Part shown: positions 1-6,270 of the stretch, in pieces
How the letters are laid out: each line of letters opens with the position of its first letter
Position numbering within the stretch: position 1 is the first letter of the stretch
NCBI GenBank assembly: GCA_003136335.1
Contig: PLEA01000413.1
Span: 1-6,413, forward strand
Source: Acidobacteriaceae bacterium
GTDB lineage: Bacteria > Acidobacteriota > Terriglobia > Terriglobales > SbA1
Length of the DNA: 6,413 bases
Direction of reading: 5' to 3'
The notes under the pieces: generated by a model
What the model was told of the DNA's origin: nothing
The model's database searches: none
What the model saw: only the letters and a program-made list of their open reading frames with translations
Program-made: the position numbers and the translations under genes

Positions 1-482
<482 letters not shown>

Positions 483-505
483 ATGCGAGGCGGCAAGCGG
501 TGTCA

Positions 506-585
506 TCCCTTCGGGACTTGGTTCCTCTTTCCTTGACCTACCCAGGACTTCCCTCCTGGGCTAACTTATGCCGCCGCTTCGCGGC
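506..585. repeat. cluster of three short hairpins (putative dispersed repeat element)
   Basis: Three inverted repeats follow one another in the gap between convergent leuB and the glycosyltransferase gene. The first is TCCC-TTC-GGGA at 506-516, which can also be read as a C(TTCG)G tetraloop. The second is a perfect 7-bp stem, CCCAGGA (541-547) with TCCTGGG (554-560), around a 6-base loop. The third is GCCGC-TTC-GCGGC at 573-585. No T-tract follows any stem, so none is a textbook intrinsic terminator, although the 7-bp stem lies where termination of leuB would be useful. Regularly spaced hairpins with TTC loops resemble REP-like dispersed elements. That is inference, because only one copy is in view. 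Confidence 0.45.
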
Positions 586-649
586 TCTTATCCGTCAGCG
601 ATGAACTATATCTTCGCCATAAGACCCGAGAATACAGAGCAAGTTGTAA

Positions 650-1438
650 TTAGGCTTGCGGCCCGCGGTGGTCGGGCAGTGTCTTGGCCGTCTGTGGGGG
701 TGGGGTCGGAACGCCGTTGTACTTTCCGCTCAGGTCGTACCAGCGGATTCGAAGCATCTCCATGAACATGCGGGAGCCGTCGACCAGGGGATTGATGCGG
801 GTTCCGCCGCTGTGTCCCCAGGCAACGGGGATTTCCTGCACTTTGAATTTGAACTTTCGTGCCAGGAAAAGAGTCTCGGGATCGAATCCCCAGCGCTCGA
901 TTTTCTGCAGAGGGAAGATCGCCTGAACTGCCGGTTGCCGGAAGGCTTTGAAGCCGCACTGCGTGTCCTTGAATTTTAGGCCGAGGGTGATGCGCAGCAT
1001 CAGGTTGAAGATCCGGCCGAAGAGTTGACGGTGCAAAGGCTGGCGTTGCGTCTGCGTTTCGGCCCGCAGCCAGCGGGAGCCGATGGCGATATCGGCGCTG
1101 TCCTCCAGTGCCTGCAAAAGCTTCGGAGCTTCTTCGATGGGCGAGGACAGGTCCGCGTCGCTGAACAGGACGATTCGGCCGCGGGCGTTGAGCATGCCGT
1201 TGCGCACGCTGTATCCCTTGCCGCGATTGCCGGGATTTTCCACCAGCCGCAGCGCCGGATCTTTCGCGGAAAAAGCTCGAACAATGTCGGCGGTGTTGTC
1301 GCGCGATCCATCATTGACGACGATGACTTCCGCATCCCAGCCGCGGGCGCGCACGTAGGCCAGGACCTTTTCGAGCGTCGCGCCCAGGCGCGCGCCCTCG
1401 TTGTAAGCAGGAATCACGATGCTGTAGGTGGGCTGCAA
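650..1438 (-). CDS. family 2 glycosyltransferase, polyprenyl/dolichyl-phosphate glucosyltransferase-like
   Basis: A 262-residue GT-A-fold transferase, expected to move a sugar from a nucleotide sugar (UDP-glucose or GDP-mannose type) to a lipid phosphate or glycan acceptor at the inner face of the membrane. Motifs in order: IVIPAYNEG (7-15) at the first strand, VNDGSRDNT (41-49), the metal-binding D-x-D as FSDAD (residues 94 and 96), IGSRW (119-123), DTQCGFKAF (158-166) and ERWGFDPE (181-188). This order matches the dolichyl-phosphate beta-glucosyltransferase type of GT2. There is no C-terminal membrane anchor, only a Pro-rich tail. The first codon is TTG (1436-1438): upstream in frame there are only three codons before a TGA at 1448-1450, and no ATG or GTG occurs before the first core strand. 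A GAGAA, part of the adjacent heptamer repeat, lies 6 bases upstream and may act as a weak ribosome binding site. Substrate cannot be inferred. Confidence 0.88.
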   Translation of the reverse strand: MQPTYSIVIPAYNEGARLGATLEKVLAYVRARGWDAEVIVVNDGSRDNTADIVRAFSAKDPALRLVENPGNRGKGYSVRNGMLNARGRIVLFSDADLSSPIEEAPKLLQALEDSADIAIGSRWLRAETQTQRQPLHRQLFGRIFNLMLRITLGLKFKDTQCGFKAFRQPAVQAIFPLQKIERWGFDPETLFLARKFKFKVQEIPVAWGHSGGTRINPLVDGSRMFMEMLRIRWYDLSGKYNGVPTPPPQTAKTLPDHRGPQA

Positions 1439-1442
1439 ACGC

Positions 1443-1473
1443 AGTTCTCAGTTCTCAGTTCTCAGTTCTCAGT
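1443..1473. repeat. 7-bp tandem repeat, AGTTCTC x 4.4
   Basis: Four perfect AGTTCTC units (1443-1470) plus AGT form a heptamer microsatellite that ends five bases before the TTG start of the glycosyltransferase. Read on the coding strand the unit is GAGAACT. It supplies both the only SD-like sequence near that start (GAGAA, 1445-1449) and a TGA in every unit. Because the period is 7, these TGAs fall successively in all three frames, so no frame can be extended upstream through the array. A change in copy number would alter the mRNA leader rather than the reading frame. Confidence 0.9.
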
Positions 1474-1582
1474 CGGAGTGACTGGTGGCTGAAAGCTGGT
1501 CCGTTGGGACGATCAGCATGGCCATTGTACGTGGTCGTTTTAGGATTTCGGAAATCAGAATTCGCCGGATGTTTTGGAGCTT

Positions 1583-2695
1583 CTAGCGCTGAGCGTAGTA
1601 TCCGGTCCGTGTACGGGCAGTCAGTCCGGGTTTGCCGATTTTGACCTGAAGGCTGTGATACTCGTTCGCGTGGTCAGCCGGGGGAGAATCAAAGGAGAGA
1701 GTGTAGAAGGCTTTTACGTCCACCAGACAGCTCGCAATCGAGTTCGCTATATCATTACTCGAAGTGAGAACCCGGCCACCGCTTTGAGCTGCGAGGACCT
1801 GCAGCGCAAGGTTGCCGTTCTGCACCTTGTTGGCTGAACCTACACCTTTGAGGAAGCTCTCATAATAAAAAGTTCGGCCGAGCGCCTCGTCCATTCCCAA
1901 CGGATCCACGCTGTAAAGCGTGATGCGAGCCTCTCGTAGCTCCGTGGACAGGCTGACAACGTTTTGAAAGAGCCATTCCTGATTTTTCGCACTCAGTTCC
2001 ACCCCCGGTCCGGAAAGCAAGGGCCATCCGGGACTGATCCAGATCAGCAGTTTTCTGCCCGGCTGTGTTGCCAGATGAGAAGCGAGTTTTTCCAGAGTGC
2101 CAAGGGAAATCTGAACGCGATCCGCACCGCCGTAGAATCCCTGCGATCTGCCGATGTCGCGCAGACCGGACTGATTGGACTTCAGGGTGTCGACCAAGGC
2201 GTTTCCGTCGAGAGTAGCCGCGCTTTGGCCCTGGGACGTATCGGTAAGGATAACCAGAGACGTGGGAATGGAGAGCTTGCCCTCGTCTTTCTGCAGGAAT
2301 TTCTGCAGCTGTAGCCGCTCGTAGCTTACGCTGTGGAACGAAGTGTTGACTGCATCGACGAGCAAAATCGCTTGCAGCGGAGAATCAGCCGCTTTGCTGG
2401 TGTCGTTCATCGCGAGATCGGTCGCGCGAAAGGAGAGAATCGTCTGTGGCTGTTTGTCATCGAGCAGGGTAAAGTCCTGCTGCTGCAAGCCGGGCACAGG
2501 TTTCCCCGACTTGTCAGTTACGACTACATCCAGCGAAATGCGGCGACCGGCGGCGCGCGCCGGGGCGGTCGCGCTTTCCGCCGGCGGCGTGGCTGGCGAC
2601 GGAGATGCGCCCTGCTGTGCCAATCCTGATTGTGCGAGTCCTGGAAGTGAGAAACAACAGAATAGGGCGGTGAAGACTTGGGACGCGGCGCGCAT
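1583..2695 (-). CDS. secreted VWFA-related Acidobacterial domain protein
   Basis: A 370-residue exported protein of the family annotated as 'VWFA-related Acidobacterial domain' (TIGR03436), found in large numbers in Acidobacteria; its function is unknown. A signal peptide with a hydrophobic core covers about residues 4-21 (likely cut near GLA-Q), followed by an Ala/Pro-rich linker to about 50. Then come the family's N-terminal segment (ISLDVVVTDKSGKPVPGL, 53-70, then QDF and LLDD), a von Willebrand A-type domain from about 108, the GRKLLIWISPG strand (213-223), ITLYSVDP (258-265), and a C-terminal YTLSFDSP...GLTARTRTGYYA segment. The first MIDAS strand reads LLVDAVNTS instead of the classical D-x-S-x-S, so canonical metal binding is doubtful. 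I place the start at ATG 2693-2695 because GAGGTGA lies just upstream; an in-frame GTG at 2699-2701 falls inside that site. The gene lies 37 bp after the HD-GYP gene, so co-transcription is likely. Confidence 0.9.
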   Translation of the reverse strand: MRAASQVFTALFCCFSLPGLAQSGLAQQGASPSPATPPAESATAPARAAGRRISLDVVVTDKSGKPVPGLQQQDFTLLDDKQPQTILSFRATDLAMNDTSKAADSPLQAILLVDAVNTSFHSVSYERLQLQKFLQKDEGKLSIPTSLVILTDTSQGQSAATLDGNALVDTLKSNQSGLRDIGRSQGFYGGADRVQISLGTLEKLASHLATQPGRKLLIWISPGWPLLSGPGVELSAKNQEWLFQNVVSLSTELREARITLYSVDPLGMDEALGRTFYYESFLKGVGSANKVQNGNLALQVLAAQSGGRVLTSSNDIANSIASCLVDVKAFYTLSFDSPPADHANEYHSLQVKIGKPGLTARTRTGYYAQR

Positions 2696-2697
2696 GC

Positions 2698-2704
2698 TCA
2701 CCTC
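2698..2704 (-). promoter_or_regulatory. ribosome binding site of the VWFA-related gene
   Basis: On the coding strand GAGGTGA precedes GC-ATG; its GAGG core is five bases from the ATG at 2693-2695. This long match to the anti-Shine-Dalgarno sequence decides the start: the alternative GTG at 2699-2701 is part of the site itself, although an AGGA farther upstream could serve that GTG weakly. Confidence 0.75.
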
Positions 2705-2732
2705 ACATCGATGGTCCTAAACTCAGAACCGC

Positions 2733-3839
2733 TCACGCTACCAGACGTTGCTGCTCCAGCATGGAGAAGTATTCCGCGACTAACTCAGCGTCCCAGAGGC
2801 GGCGGTCAGCTTCCTCGCGCATGGTCTGGGCGGCGAGTTCGTGCGTGAGAGGGGCTTTGTAGGAGCGAGCGGTGCGGAGCGCGTCGTACACGTCGACCAC
2901 CTGAAGCACCCTGGAGAGTACCGGAATCTCCGCTCCGGTCAAGCCGTCAGGATAGCCAGAACCATCCGAATGTTCGTGGTGATGGCGGATGATCGGCAGA
3001 ACCAGCCGCAGCGAATGCAGTGGCTTGCAGATGTTTTCACCAGTGAGGGGATGGAGTTTCATGACCGCCCATTCCGCCGGTGTGAGGTCGCTACCTTTTT
3101 TCAGAATTTCATCCGGCACGGCAATCTTGCCGAGATCGTGCAAATATCCGCCACGCTTCAGGGCAAGAAGCGAATCTTCATCCATGCCGAGGTGGCGGCC
3201 GAGATCGGCGGCGCGGACAGAAAGCCGCTCGCAATGGCCCTCGGTATAGGGGTCGCGGCCTTCGACAATCAGCCCCAGCGTGCACAGAACGGAATCGGCA
3301 GTTTCCAGTTCATCGGTGAACTCTTTGAGGCGGAGCAGCGATTTCACGCGGGCGATGAGTTCTTCGGCGAGGACCGGTTTGTTCAGGAAGTCATCGGCGC
3401 CGGCTTCGATGCCGCGCACTCTGTCGCTGCTGTCGCTGAGCCCAGTGATCAGAACAAAAGGAATCAGGCGCGTGTCCGCATTCTCCTTCAAACTGCGGCA
3501 GAATTCGTAACCCGACTTTCCGGGCATCATTACGTCGGAGAGGATCAAGTCCGGCAGTTGCTTGCGCACCTCGGCCTCGGCCTGCTCGGCATTGGCCGCG
3601 GTGATCACCTCGTATCCACGCATGGTGAGTAACTGGCTCATCAGGCCAGCAATGCTAGGCTGGTCGTCGACGACCAGAATTCGCGGGGCACGACGTTGTA
3701 ATAGAAGGTCACCCATATCTTGATAAGAGGCGGCTTCACCCTTCGCAGTTGTCCGCCCAACCGGCCGCGACAGAGGGAAAGAGGGGGACGAGAGGCTCAT
3801 GGTGAAATCGCCTACTGAACACCTTGATTTTACCGCCAT
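2733..3839 (-). CDS. response regulator with HD-GYP domain (predicted cyclic-di-GMP phosphodiesterase)
   Basis: A cytosolic two-component output protein of up to 368 residues. The N-terminal receiver domain (about 52-170) has the acidic pair DD at 58-59, phospho-acceptor D102 in SDVMMPGKSG, T132 and K154 in FLNKP, so it looks competent for phosphorylation. The C-terminal HD-GYP domain (about 185-365) has H202 in TEGH, the HD pair at 234-235 in LHDLGKIAVPDE, HHHEH at 286-290 and DGSGYPDGL at 292-300. The expected metal ligands and the GYP signature are therefore present, and hydrolysis of cyclic di-GMP is the family activity. No histidine kinase is in the window, so it is an orphan here. The start is uncertain: ATG 3837-3839 gives the longest form, but ATG 3798-3800 and ATG 3714-3716 are in frame, none has a good ribosome binding site, and the first 50 residues are low in conserved content. 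The VWFA-related gene follows closely on the same strand. Confidence 0.9.
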   Translation of the reverse strand: MAVKSRCSVGDFTMSLSSPSFPLSRPVGRTTAKGEAASYQDMGDLLLQRRAPRILVVDDQPSIAGLMSQLLTMRGYEVITAANAEQAEAEVRKQLPDLILSDVMMPGKSGYEFCRSLKENADTRLIPFVLITGLSDSSDRVRGIEAGADDFLNKPVLAEELIARVKSLLRLKEFTDELETADSVLCTLGLIVEGRDPYTEGHCERLSVRAADLGRHLGMDEDSLLALKRGGYLHDLGKIAVPDEILKKGSDLTPAEWAVMKLHPLTGENICKPLHSLRLVLPIIRHHHEHSDGSGYPDGLTGAEIPVLSRVLQVVDVYDALRTARSYKAPLTHELAAQTMREEADRRLWDAELVAEYFSMLEQQRLVA

Positions 3840-3983
3840 TCTCTGGTTTTCGCCGGGCGAAGCCAGCTTTTTGGAACACTAGCACCATTTGTGGGGCTCT
3901 GCTATTCCCACTTTGGCACCCCGTATTTTGCGGAGGTGACCACAACCCTTGCTTTGGTCCCGGTCGGTGCCTACTCTCGCCTC
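3840..3983. other. intergenic region between divergent HD-GYP gene and decayed exported gene
   Basis: This 144-bp gap should hold the promoters of both flanking genes, but I see no convincing -35/-10 pair. A hairpin, TTCGC-CGG-GCGAA at 3849-3861, can be lengthened by a wobble pair and GG/CC (3845-3864) and is followed on the + strand by AGCTTTTTGG. It looks terminator-like for + transcription, yet no + gene lies upstream. On the - strand it would be in the leader directly before the longest HD-GYP start. Confidence 0.4.
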
Positions 3984-4680
3984 ATGCGCATTGTACGAAT
4001 CCGCGTCGTTTCCTTGCTCTTCTGTGCTGTGCTGCTGACGACTGCGGCGGGCGCGGCCACGAAGGTTCACGTCATCACACTCGGAAAATGGACCTCCGTG
4101 CAGTAGCTTAGAGATTCCGGGACCCGACGCCAAGCCTCTGACTATCAAGATTCGCGCGCTTGTGGTGGATGGGCGCGTCAAAGAGTACGCCCTCGGGGCG
4201 CCGCACGAATTAACCGAGCGGCTGTTTGTAGTGCAGCGCGCTTTTTGGGTGAATGACAGTCTTCCCGAAGATTTCAGCCCCCGCTGGCAGTGGCAGCGCG
4301 GAGGCTGGCTGCTCGTCGATCGACTGACGGGCCACGTTTCCCCAATCAATCTTCCGGAGTTCGCATGTTTTTTATTCCGCTGCCAGTTGGTACCGCGACT
4401 ATGTCGCCTATTGCGGAGTTGCCGACGATGGAAAGAAAACGTATGCCATAGTGGCGCAAATCAGCCGTCGCAAGCCCGTGTTAAGGAAGCCATTGTCCAA
4501 TGACGGCGTCGCCGAGGATGCGGCGCCGGATTCGGCCTGCCCAGCACCTTCGTGGCGGCGAAGCCCCGGTGCGAGTCAGCTTTGAGCCAGGGGGCAGCGC
4601 GAAACAGACGTTTGCGATCCGCGGGCATGTGGTGGACTTGGTGAATGATGCGGAGGAGGACGAAGAAGGGTCGAGGTCGC
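3984..4680 (+). pseudogene. decayed gene for a small exported protein of unknown function
   Basis: One protein seems to be spread over three reading frames. It starts with ATG 3984 and a clear signal peptide (MRIVRIR, then a hydrophobic stretch ending TAAGAAT) and runs to KWTSVQ before TAG 4104-4106. It continues in the next frame from about 4108 (IPGPDAKPLTIKIRALVVDG, later LFVVQRAFWVND, RWQWQRGGWLLVDRLTGHV and INLPEF). At a T6 run (4368-4373) the sense moves on by one base to FYSAASWYRDYVAYCGVADD and VAQISRRKPVLRKPLSN. At a C4 run (4564-4567) it moves again to PVRVSFEPGGSAKQTFAIRG and VVDLVNDAEEDEE. Each slip equals one extra base, and removing one T and one C restores the joins exactly. 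Near 4104-4110 a TGG-to-TAG change plus one extra A would explain the first break. The product would have been about 230 residues. The C-terminus is unclear because the frame runs into the heptamer array. I recognise no named domain. Confidence 0.65.
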
Positions 4681-4691
4681 TGAAGGCGGTC

Positions 4692-4796
4692 TTGGGTCGT
4701 AGGTGTTGGGTCTTAGGCCTCCGAGCTCAGACCCAAGACTCAAGACTGAAGACTCAAGACTCAAGACCCAAGACCCAAGACCCAAGACCCAAGACC
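4692..4796. repeat. 7-bp tandem repeat array (GACYCAA), with inverted units at its left end
   Basis: Nine full heptamers occupy 4730-4792 (GACCCAA, GACTCAA, GACTGAA, GACTCAA x2, GACCCAA x4) plus a partial GACC. To the left, 4692-4719 contains four degenerate units in the opposite orientation (TTGGGTC, GTAGGTG, TTGGGTC, TTAGGCC). TTGGGTCT at 4706-4713 is an exact reverse complement of AGACCCAA at 4729-4736, so an 8-bp stem with a 15-base loop can form. The array lies between the 3' ends of the decayed gene and the transporter. It inflates reading frames on both strands into Thr-Gln-Asp or Leu-Gly-Ser repeats that are not real proteins. Confidence 0.9.
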
Positions 4797-4802
4797 TATT
4801 CC

Positions 4803-5759
4803 TCAATCGCCCGCTGCCCTCGCCGCGGGCAGTTCCGGCGCCACAGCTTTGTCTTTCACCTTCGCGCTGGTGACGAGGATAACGGAGAGAATCACAATCG
4901 CACTTCCCGCCAGGATGAAGCGGTCGACGCGCTCGTGCAGAATCAACCAGCCCAGAAACACGGCTACGACGGGATTGACGTACGCATAAGTCGAGACCTT
5001 GGACGTGGGCACGTGCTCGAGCAGCCAGATGTAGGCGGTGTAGCCGATCCAGGAGCCGCACACTACCAAGTAGATGGTGGCGCTGATCCCCCGGGAGGTC
5101 CACCGTACATGCGCGAGGTCGCCGGCGAGGAACGCGAAAATAAAATTTCCTGCTCCGGCCGCCACGACTTGCCAGCCAGTCGCGCTGAATACATCCATAC
5201 CCGACTGCCAGCGCTTCGAGAGCACCGAGCCCAACGCCCAGCTGAACGAGCCGAAGATCAGGCTGATCGAGGCCCACAACTCGCGGCGTCCCATTGTGCC
5301 GGACTGCAACTGCGGCCAGACCAGCACAAACAGGCCCACGATCCCCAGCACCAGACCTGCCTTGCCACGTCCGGAGATGTGATGGTCGCCCAGCAGCAGC
5401 GAATCGAGCACCAAAAACCACAGCGGCGTGATGGCGACGATCAGCGCGGCCAGGCCCGACGACACCGCAAGTTCCGCATAAGAGAGCGTGAGGTTGCCGC
5501 CCATCAGCAGCAGCAGGCCCACAATCGCTGAGAGCGCGATTTGCCGCGGAGAATATAAAATCCTGCGCCCGCTTGCGGCGCAAACGGCCAGCATGACCAC
5601 TCCCGCAATCGAAAAACGCACCGCACACATGAGCGCCGGAGGAATAGTCTGCACGGCGATATCGATGGCGAGGTAGGTCGACCCCCAGAAAAGGTACACA
5701 AGTCCGAAGGCAAGAATCACCATCCACCGGATTGGGCGCTGCGCGGAATGCATTGGCAT
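4803..5759 (-). CDS. EamA/DMT-family transporter, YedA-like
   Basis: A 318-residue inner-membrane protein of the drug/metabolite transporter superfamily, which exports or exchanges small metabolites; the substrate is unknown. Two EamA repeats are visible, about residues 15-147 and 164-297, each with about five hydrophobic helices. Typical motifs are YLFWGSTYLAI (22-32), VRFSIAG (47-53), SYAELAVSSGLAALIVAITP (93-112), SWALGSVLSKR (173-183) and STYAYVNPVVAVFLGW (256-271). Overall similarity is closest to E. coli YedA as I recall that sequence. The C-terminal tail is short and charged. ATG 5757-5759 is the longest start; ATG 5751-5753 is possible. Neither has a Shine-Dalgarno sequence, as the leader there is pyrimidine-rich (CTTTCCCCCTGTTTCTC). 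The gene stands alone, divergent from the aminotransferase. Confidence 0.9.
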   Translation of the reverse strand: MPMHSAQRPIRWMVILAFGLVYLFWGSTYLAIDIAVQTIPPALMCAVRFSIAGVVMLAVCAASGRRILYSPRQIALSAIVGLLLLMGGNLTLSYAELAVSSGLAALIVAITPLWFLVLDSLLLGDHHISGRGKAGLVLGIVGLFVLVWPQLQSGTMGRRELWASISLIFGSFSWALGSVLSKRWQSGMDVFSATGWQVVAAGAGNFIFAFLAGDLAHVRWTSRGISATIYLVVCGSWIGYTAYIWLLEHVPTSKVSTYAYVNPVVAVFLGWLILHERVDRFILAGSAIVILSVILVTSAKVKDKAVAPELPAARAAGD

Positions 5760-5843
5760 GAGAAACAGGGGGAAAGTAAAAGATATCAGACGTGTGGGTT
5801 GGGGGGGTGGATTCTAAGGTTGAGGGAATTGCCGCCCCATCGT

Positions 5844-5930
5844 ACTCGTAGTTGCTTACAATGTCTTCGCCGGCGGCACGGACGGCACGGACGCCGTCGG
5901 CAAGCCGCAGCAAGCTGCGTCGCTACGAGT
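5844..5930. other. nested inverted repeats, possible branched RNA/DNA structure
   Basis: An outer 8-bp pair, ACTCGTAG (5844-5851) with CTACGAGT (5923-5930), encloses two hairpins: GACGGC (5881-5886) with GCCGTC (5893-5898), and CGCAG (5906-5910) with CTGCG (5915-5919) around a CAAG loop. Within it GGCACGGAC is tandemly duplicated at 5875-5883 and 5884-5892. It is not a tRNA: there is no T-loop motif and no canonical arm spacing. High GC makes chance stems common, so a functional RNA is only a possibility. Confidence 0.3.
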
Positions 5931-5995
5931 CTGTCCGATTGCGGTACTGTCCTTTCGTTACCAAAAGGGGGGTTACGGTGCTCATCCCTTCTGGC

Positions 5996-6001
5996 TATAA
6001 T
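5996..6001 (+). promoter_or_regulatory. possible -10 box (TATAAT)
   Basis: A perfect TATAAT in an otherwise GC-rich gap, with GGC before it. Seventeen bases upstream the -35 position reads TTACGG, a poor match to TTGACA, and the extended -10 TG is one base out of register. If used, transcription would begin near 6008, about 20 bases before the ATG of the small ORF at 6027 and about 260 bases before the aminotransferase. Confidence 0.3.
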
Positions 6002-6026
6002 GAATCAGTGATTTCGACGGTTCGCG

Positions 6027-6149
6027 ATGCTGTACAACAATCCCAATTCGCATTTGCCCGAGTGCTGGCTGCAATGCCTGGTGTGTCCGCGGCGCTATCG
6101 GGCGAATCTGCCTTCGCGATTGCGCCCCAGCCTGTTCGGTAGCGACTAA
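6027..6149 (+). CDS. possible small cysteine-containing protein, 40 residues
   Basis: ATG 6027 to TAA 6147-6149 reads MLYNNPNSHLPECWLQCLVC followed by a basic PRRYRANLPSRLRP segment. Cysteines at 13, 17 and 20 form C-x3-C-x2-C, a spacing used for metal or iron-sulfur binding, although a 40-residue chain would lack any known domain. Thirty of 40 codons end in G or C, similar to genes in this window. A TATAAT box lies 26 bases upstream. Against it: no ribosome binding site precedes the ATG, and a competing frame overlaps it. I do not recognise the protein; it may be a leader peptide, a small conserved protein or chance. Confidence 0.3.
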   Translation: MLYNNPNSHLPECWLQCLVCPRRYRANLPSRLRPSLFGSD

Positions 6150-6231
6150 TTCCTTCATCCTCCATTTGATTCGCTTCGGCCTGCGTGCGTCCTCACCAGG
6201 ATCATGCCTTCCGAGGGTATATTTCCTGACA

Positions 6232-6259
6232 ACTGGCGGCTGTTTACTGGCAGCTGTTT
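6232..6259 (+). repeat. 14-bp tandem duplication in the aminotransferase leader
   Basis: ACTGGCGGCTGTTT (6232-6245) is followed directly by ACTGGCAGCTGTTT (6246-6259), with one mismatch. The second copy ends one base before the ribosome binding site. It may be a recent slippage duplication or a pair of binding sites for a regulator. Confidence 0.8.
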
Positions 6260-6260
6260 C

Positions 6261-6265
6261 GGAGG
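6261..6265 (+). promoter_or_regulatory. ribosome binding site of the aminotransferase gene
   Basis: GGAGG is five bases before ATG 6271, the clearest ribosome binding site on the + strand of this window, and it fixes the start of the downstream gene. Confidence 0.85.
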
Positions 6266-6270
6266 ATTCC

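Larger units (their letters stand above)
5760..6270. other. 511-bp intergenic region between divergent transporter and aminotransferase
   Basis: I see no recognisable protein family here. Contents from left to right: a pyrimidine-rich transporter leader (on the - strand) and a G7 run at 5801-5807; a segment with nested inverted repeats (5844-5930) that includes a 9-bp tandem duplication; a consensus TATAAT at 5996-6001; a possible 40-codon ORF (6027-6149); and a 14-bp tandem duplication just before the aminotransferase ribosome binding site. A 96-codon frame on the + strand (5852-6142) overlaps most of this but matches nothing I know. Confidence 0.6.

Noticed and set aside
541..560. Intrinsic terminator for leuB
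   Set aside because: The 7-bp stem is perfect, but no T-tract follows in either direction; it fits better as part of the hairpin cluster.
1544..1556. Palindrome GATTTC-G-GAAATC downstream of the VWFA gene
   Set aside because: The stem is only about 5 bp with a 3-base loop, AT-rich and without a T-tract, so neither a terminator nor an operator can be supported.
2841..3632. + strand reading frame of 263 codons
   Set aside because: Antisense to the HD-GYP gene, which carries intact catalytic motifs; high GC at third positions commonly opens such mirror frames.
4730..4792. CRISPR array
   Set aside because: The repeats are contiguous 7-bp units without spacers, and no cas genes are nearby.
4500..5531. 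Long + strand reading frame of 343 codons
   Set aside because: Most of it is antisense to the transporter, whose membrane helices and family motifs are clear. Its middle is a heptamer-derived Thr-Gln-Asp repeat. Only its first part (to about 4680) overlaps the tail of the decayed gene.
4576..5913. Long - strand reading frame of 445 codons
   Set aside because: It overlaps the transporter in another frame, with an Arg/Ala-rich composition and a repeat-derived Leu-Gly-Ser stretch; the EamA frame is the coding one.
5852..6142. + strand reading frame of 96 codons
   Set aside because: Composition is Ser/Ala/Arg-rich without a recognisable motif, it crosses the inverted-repeat segment, and no ribosome binding site is evident. 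It is not excluded, but nothing supports it.
6218..6223. -10 box TATATT for the aminotransferase
   Set aside because: No -35-like sequence lies 16-18 bases upstream; AT-rich chance match.
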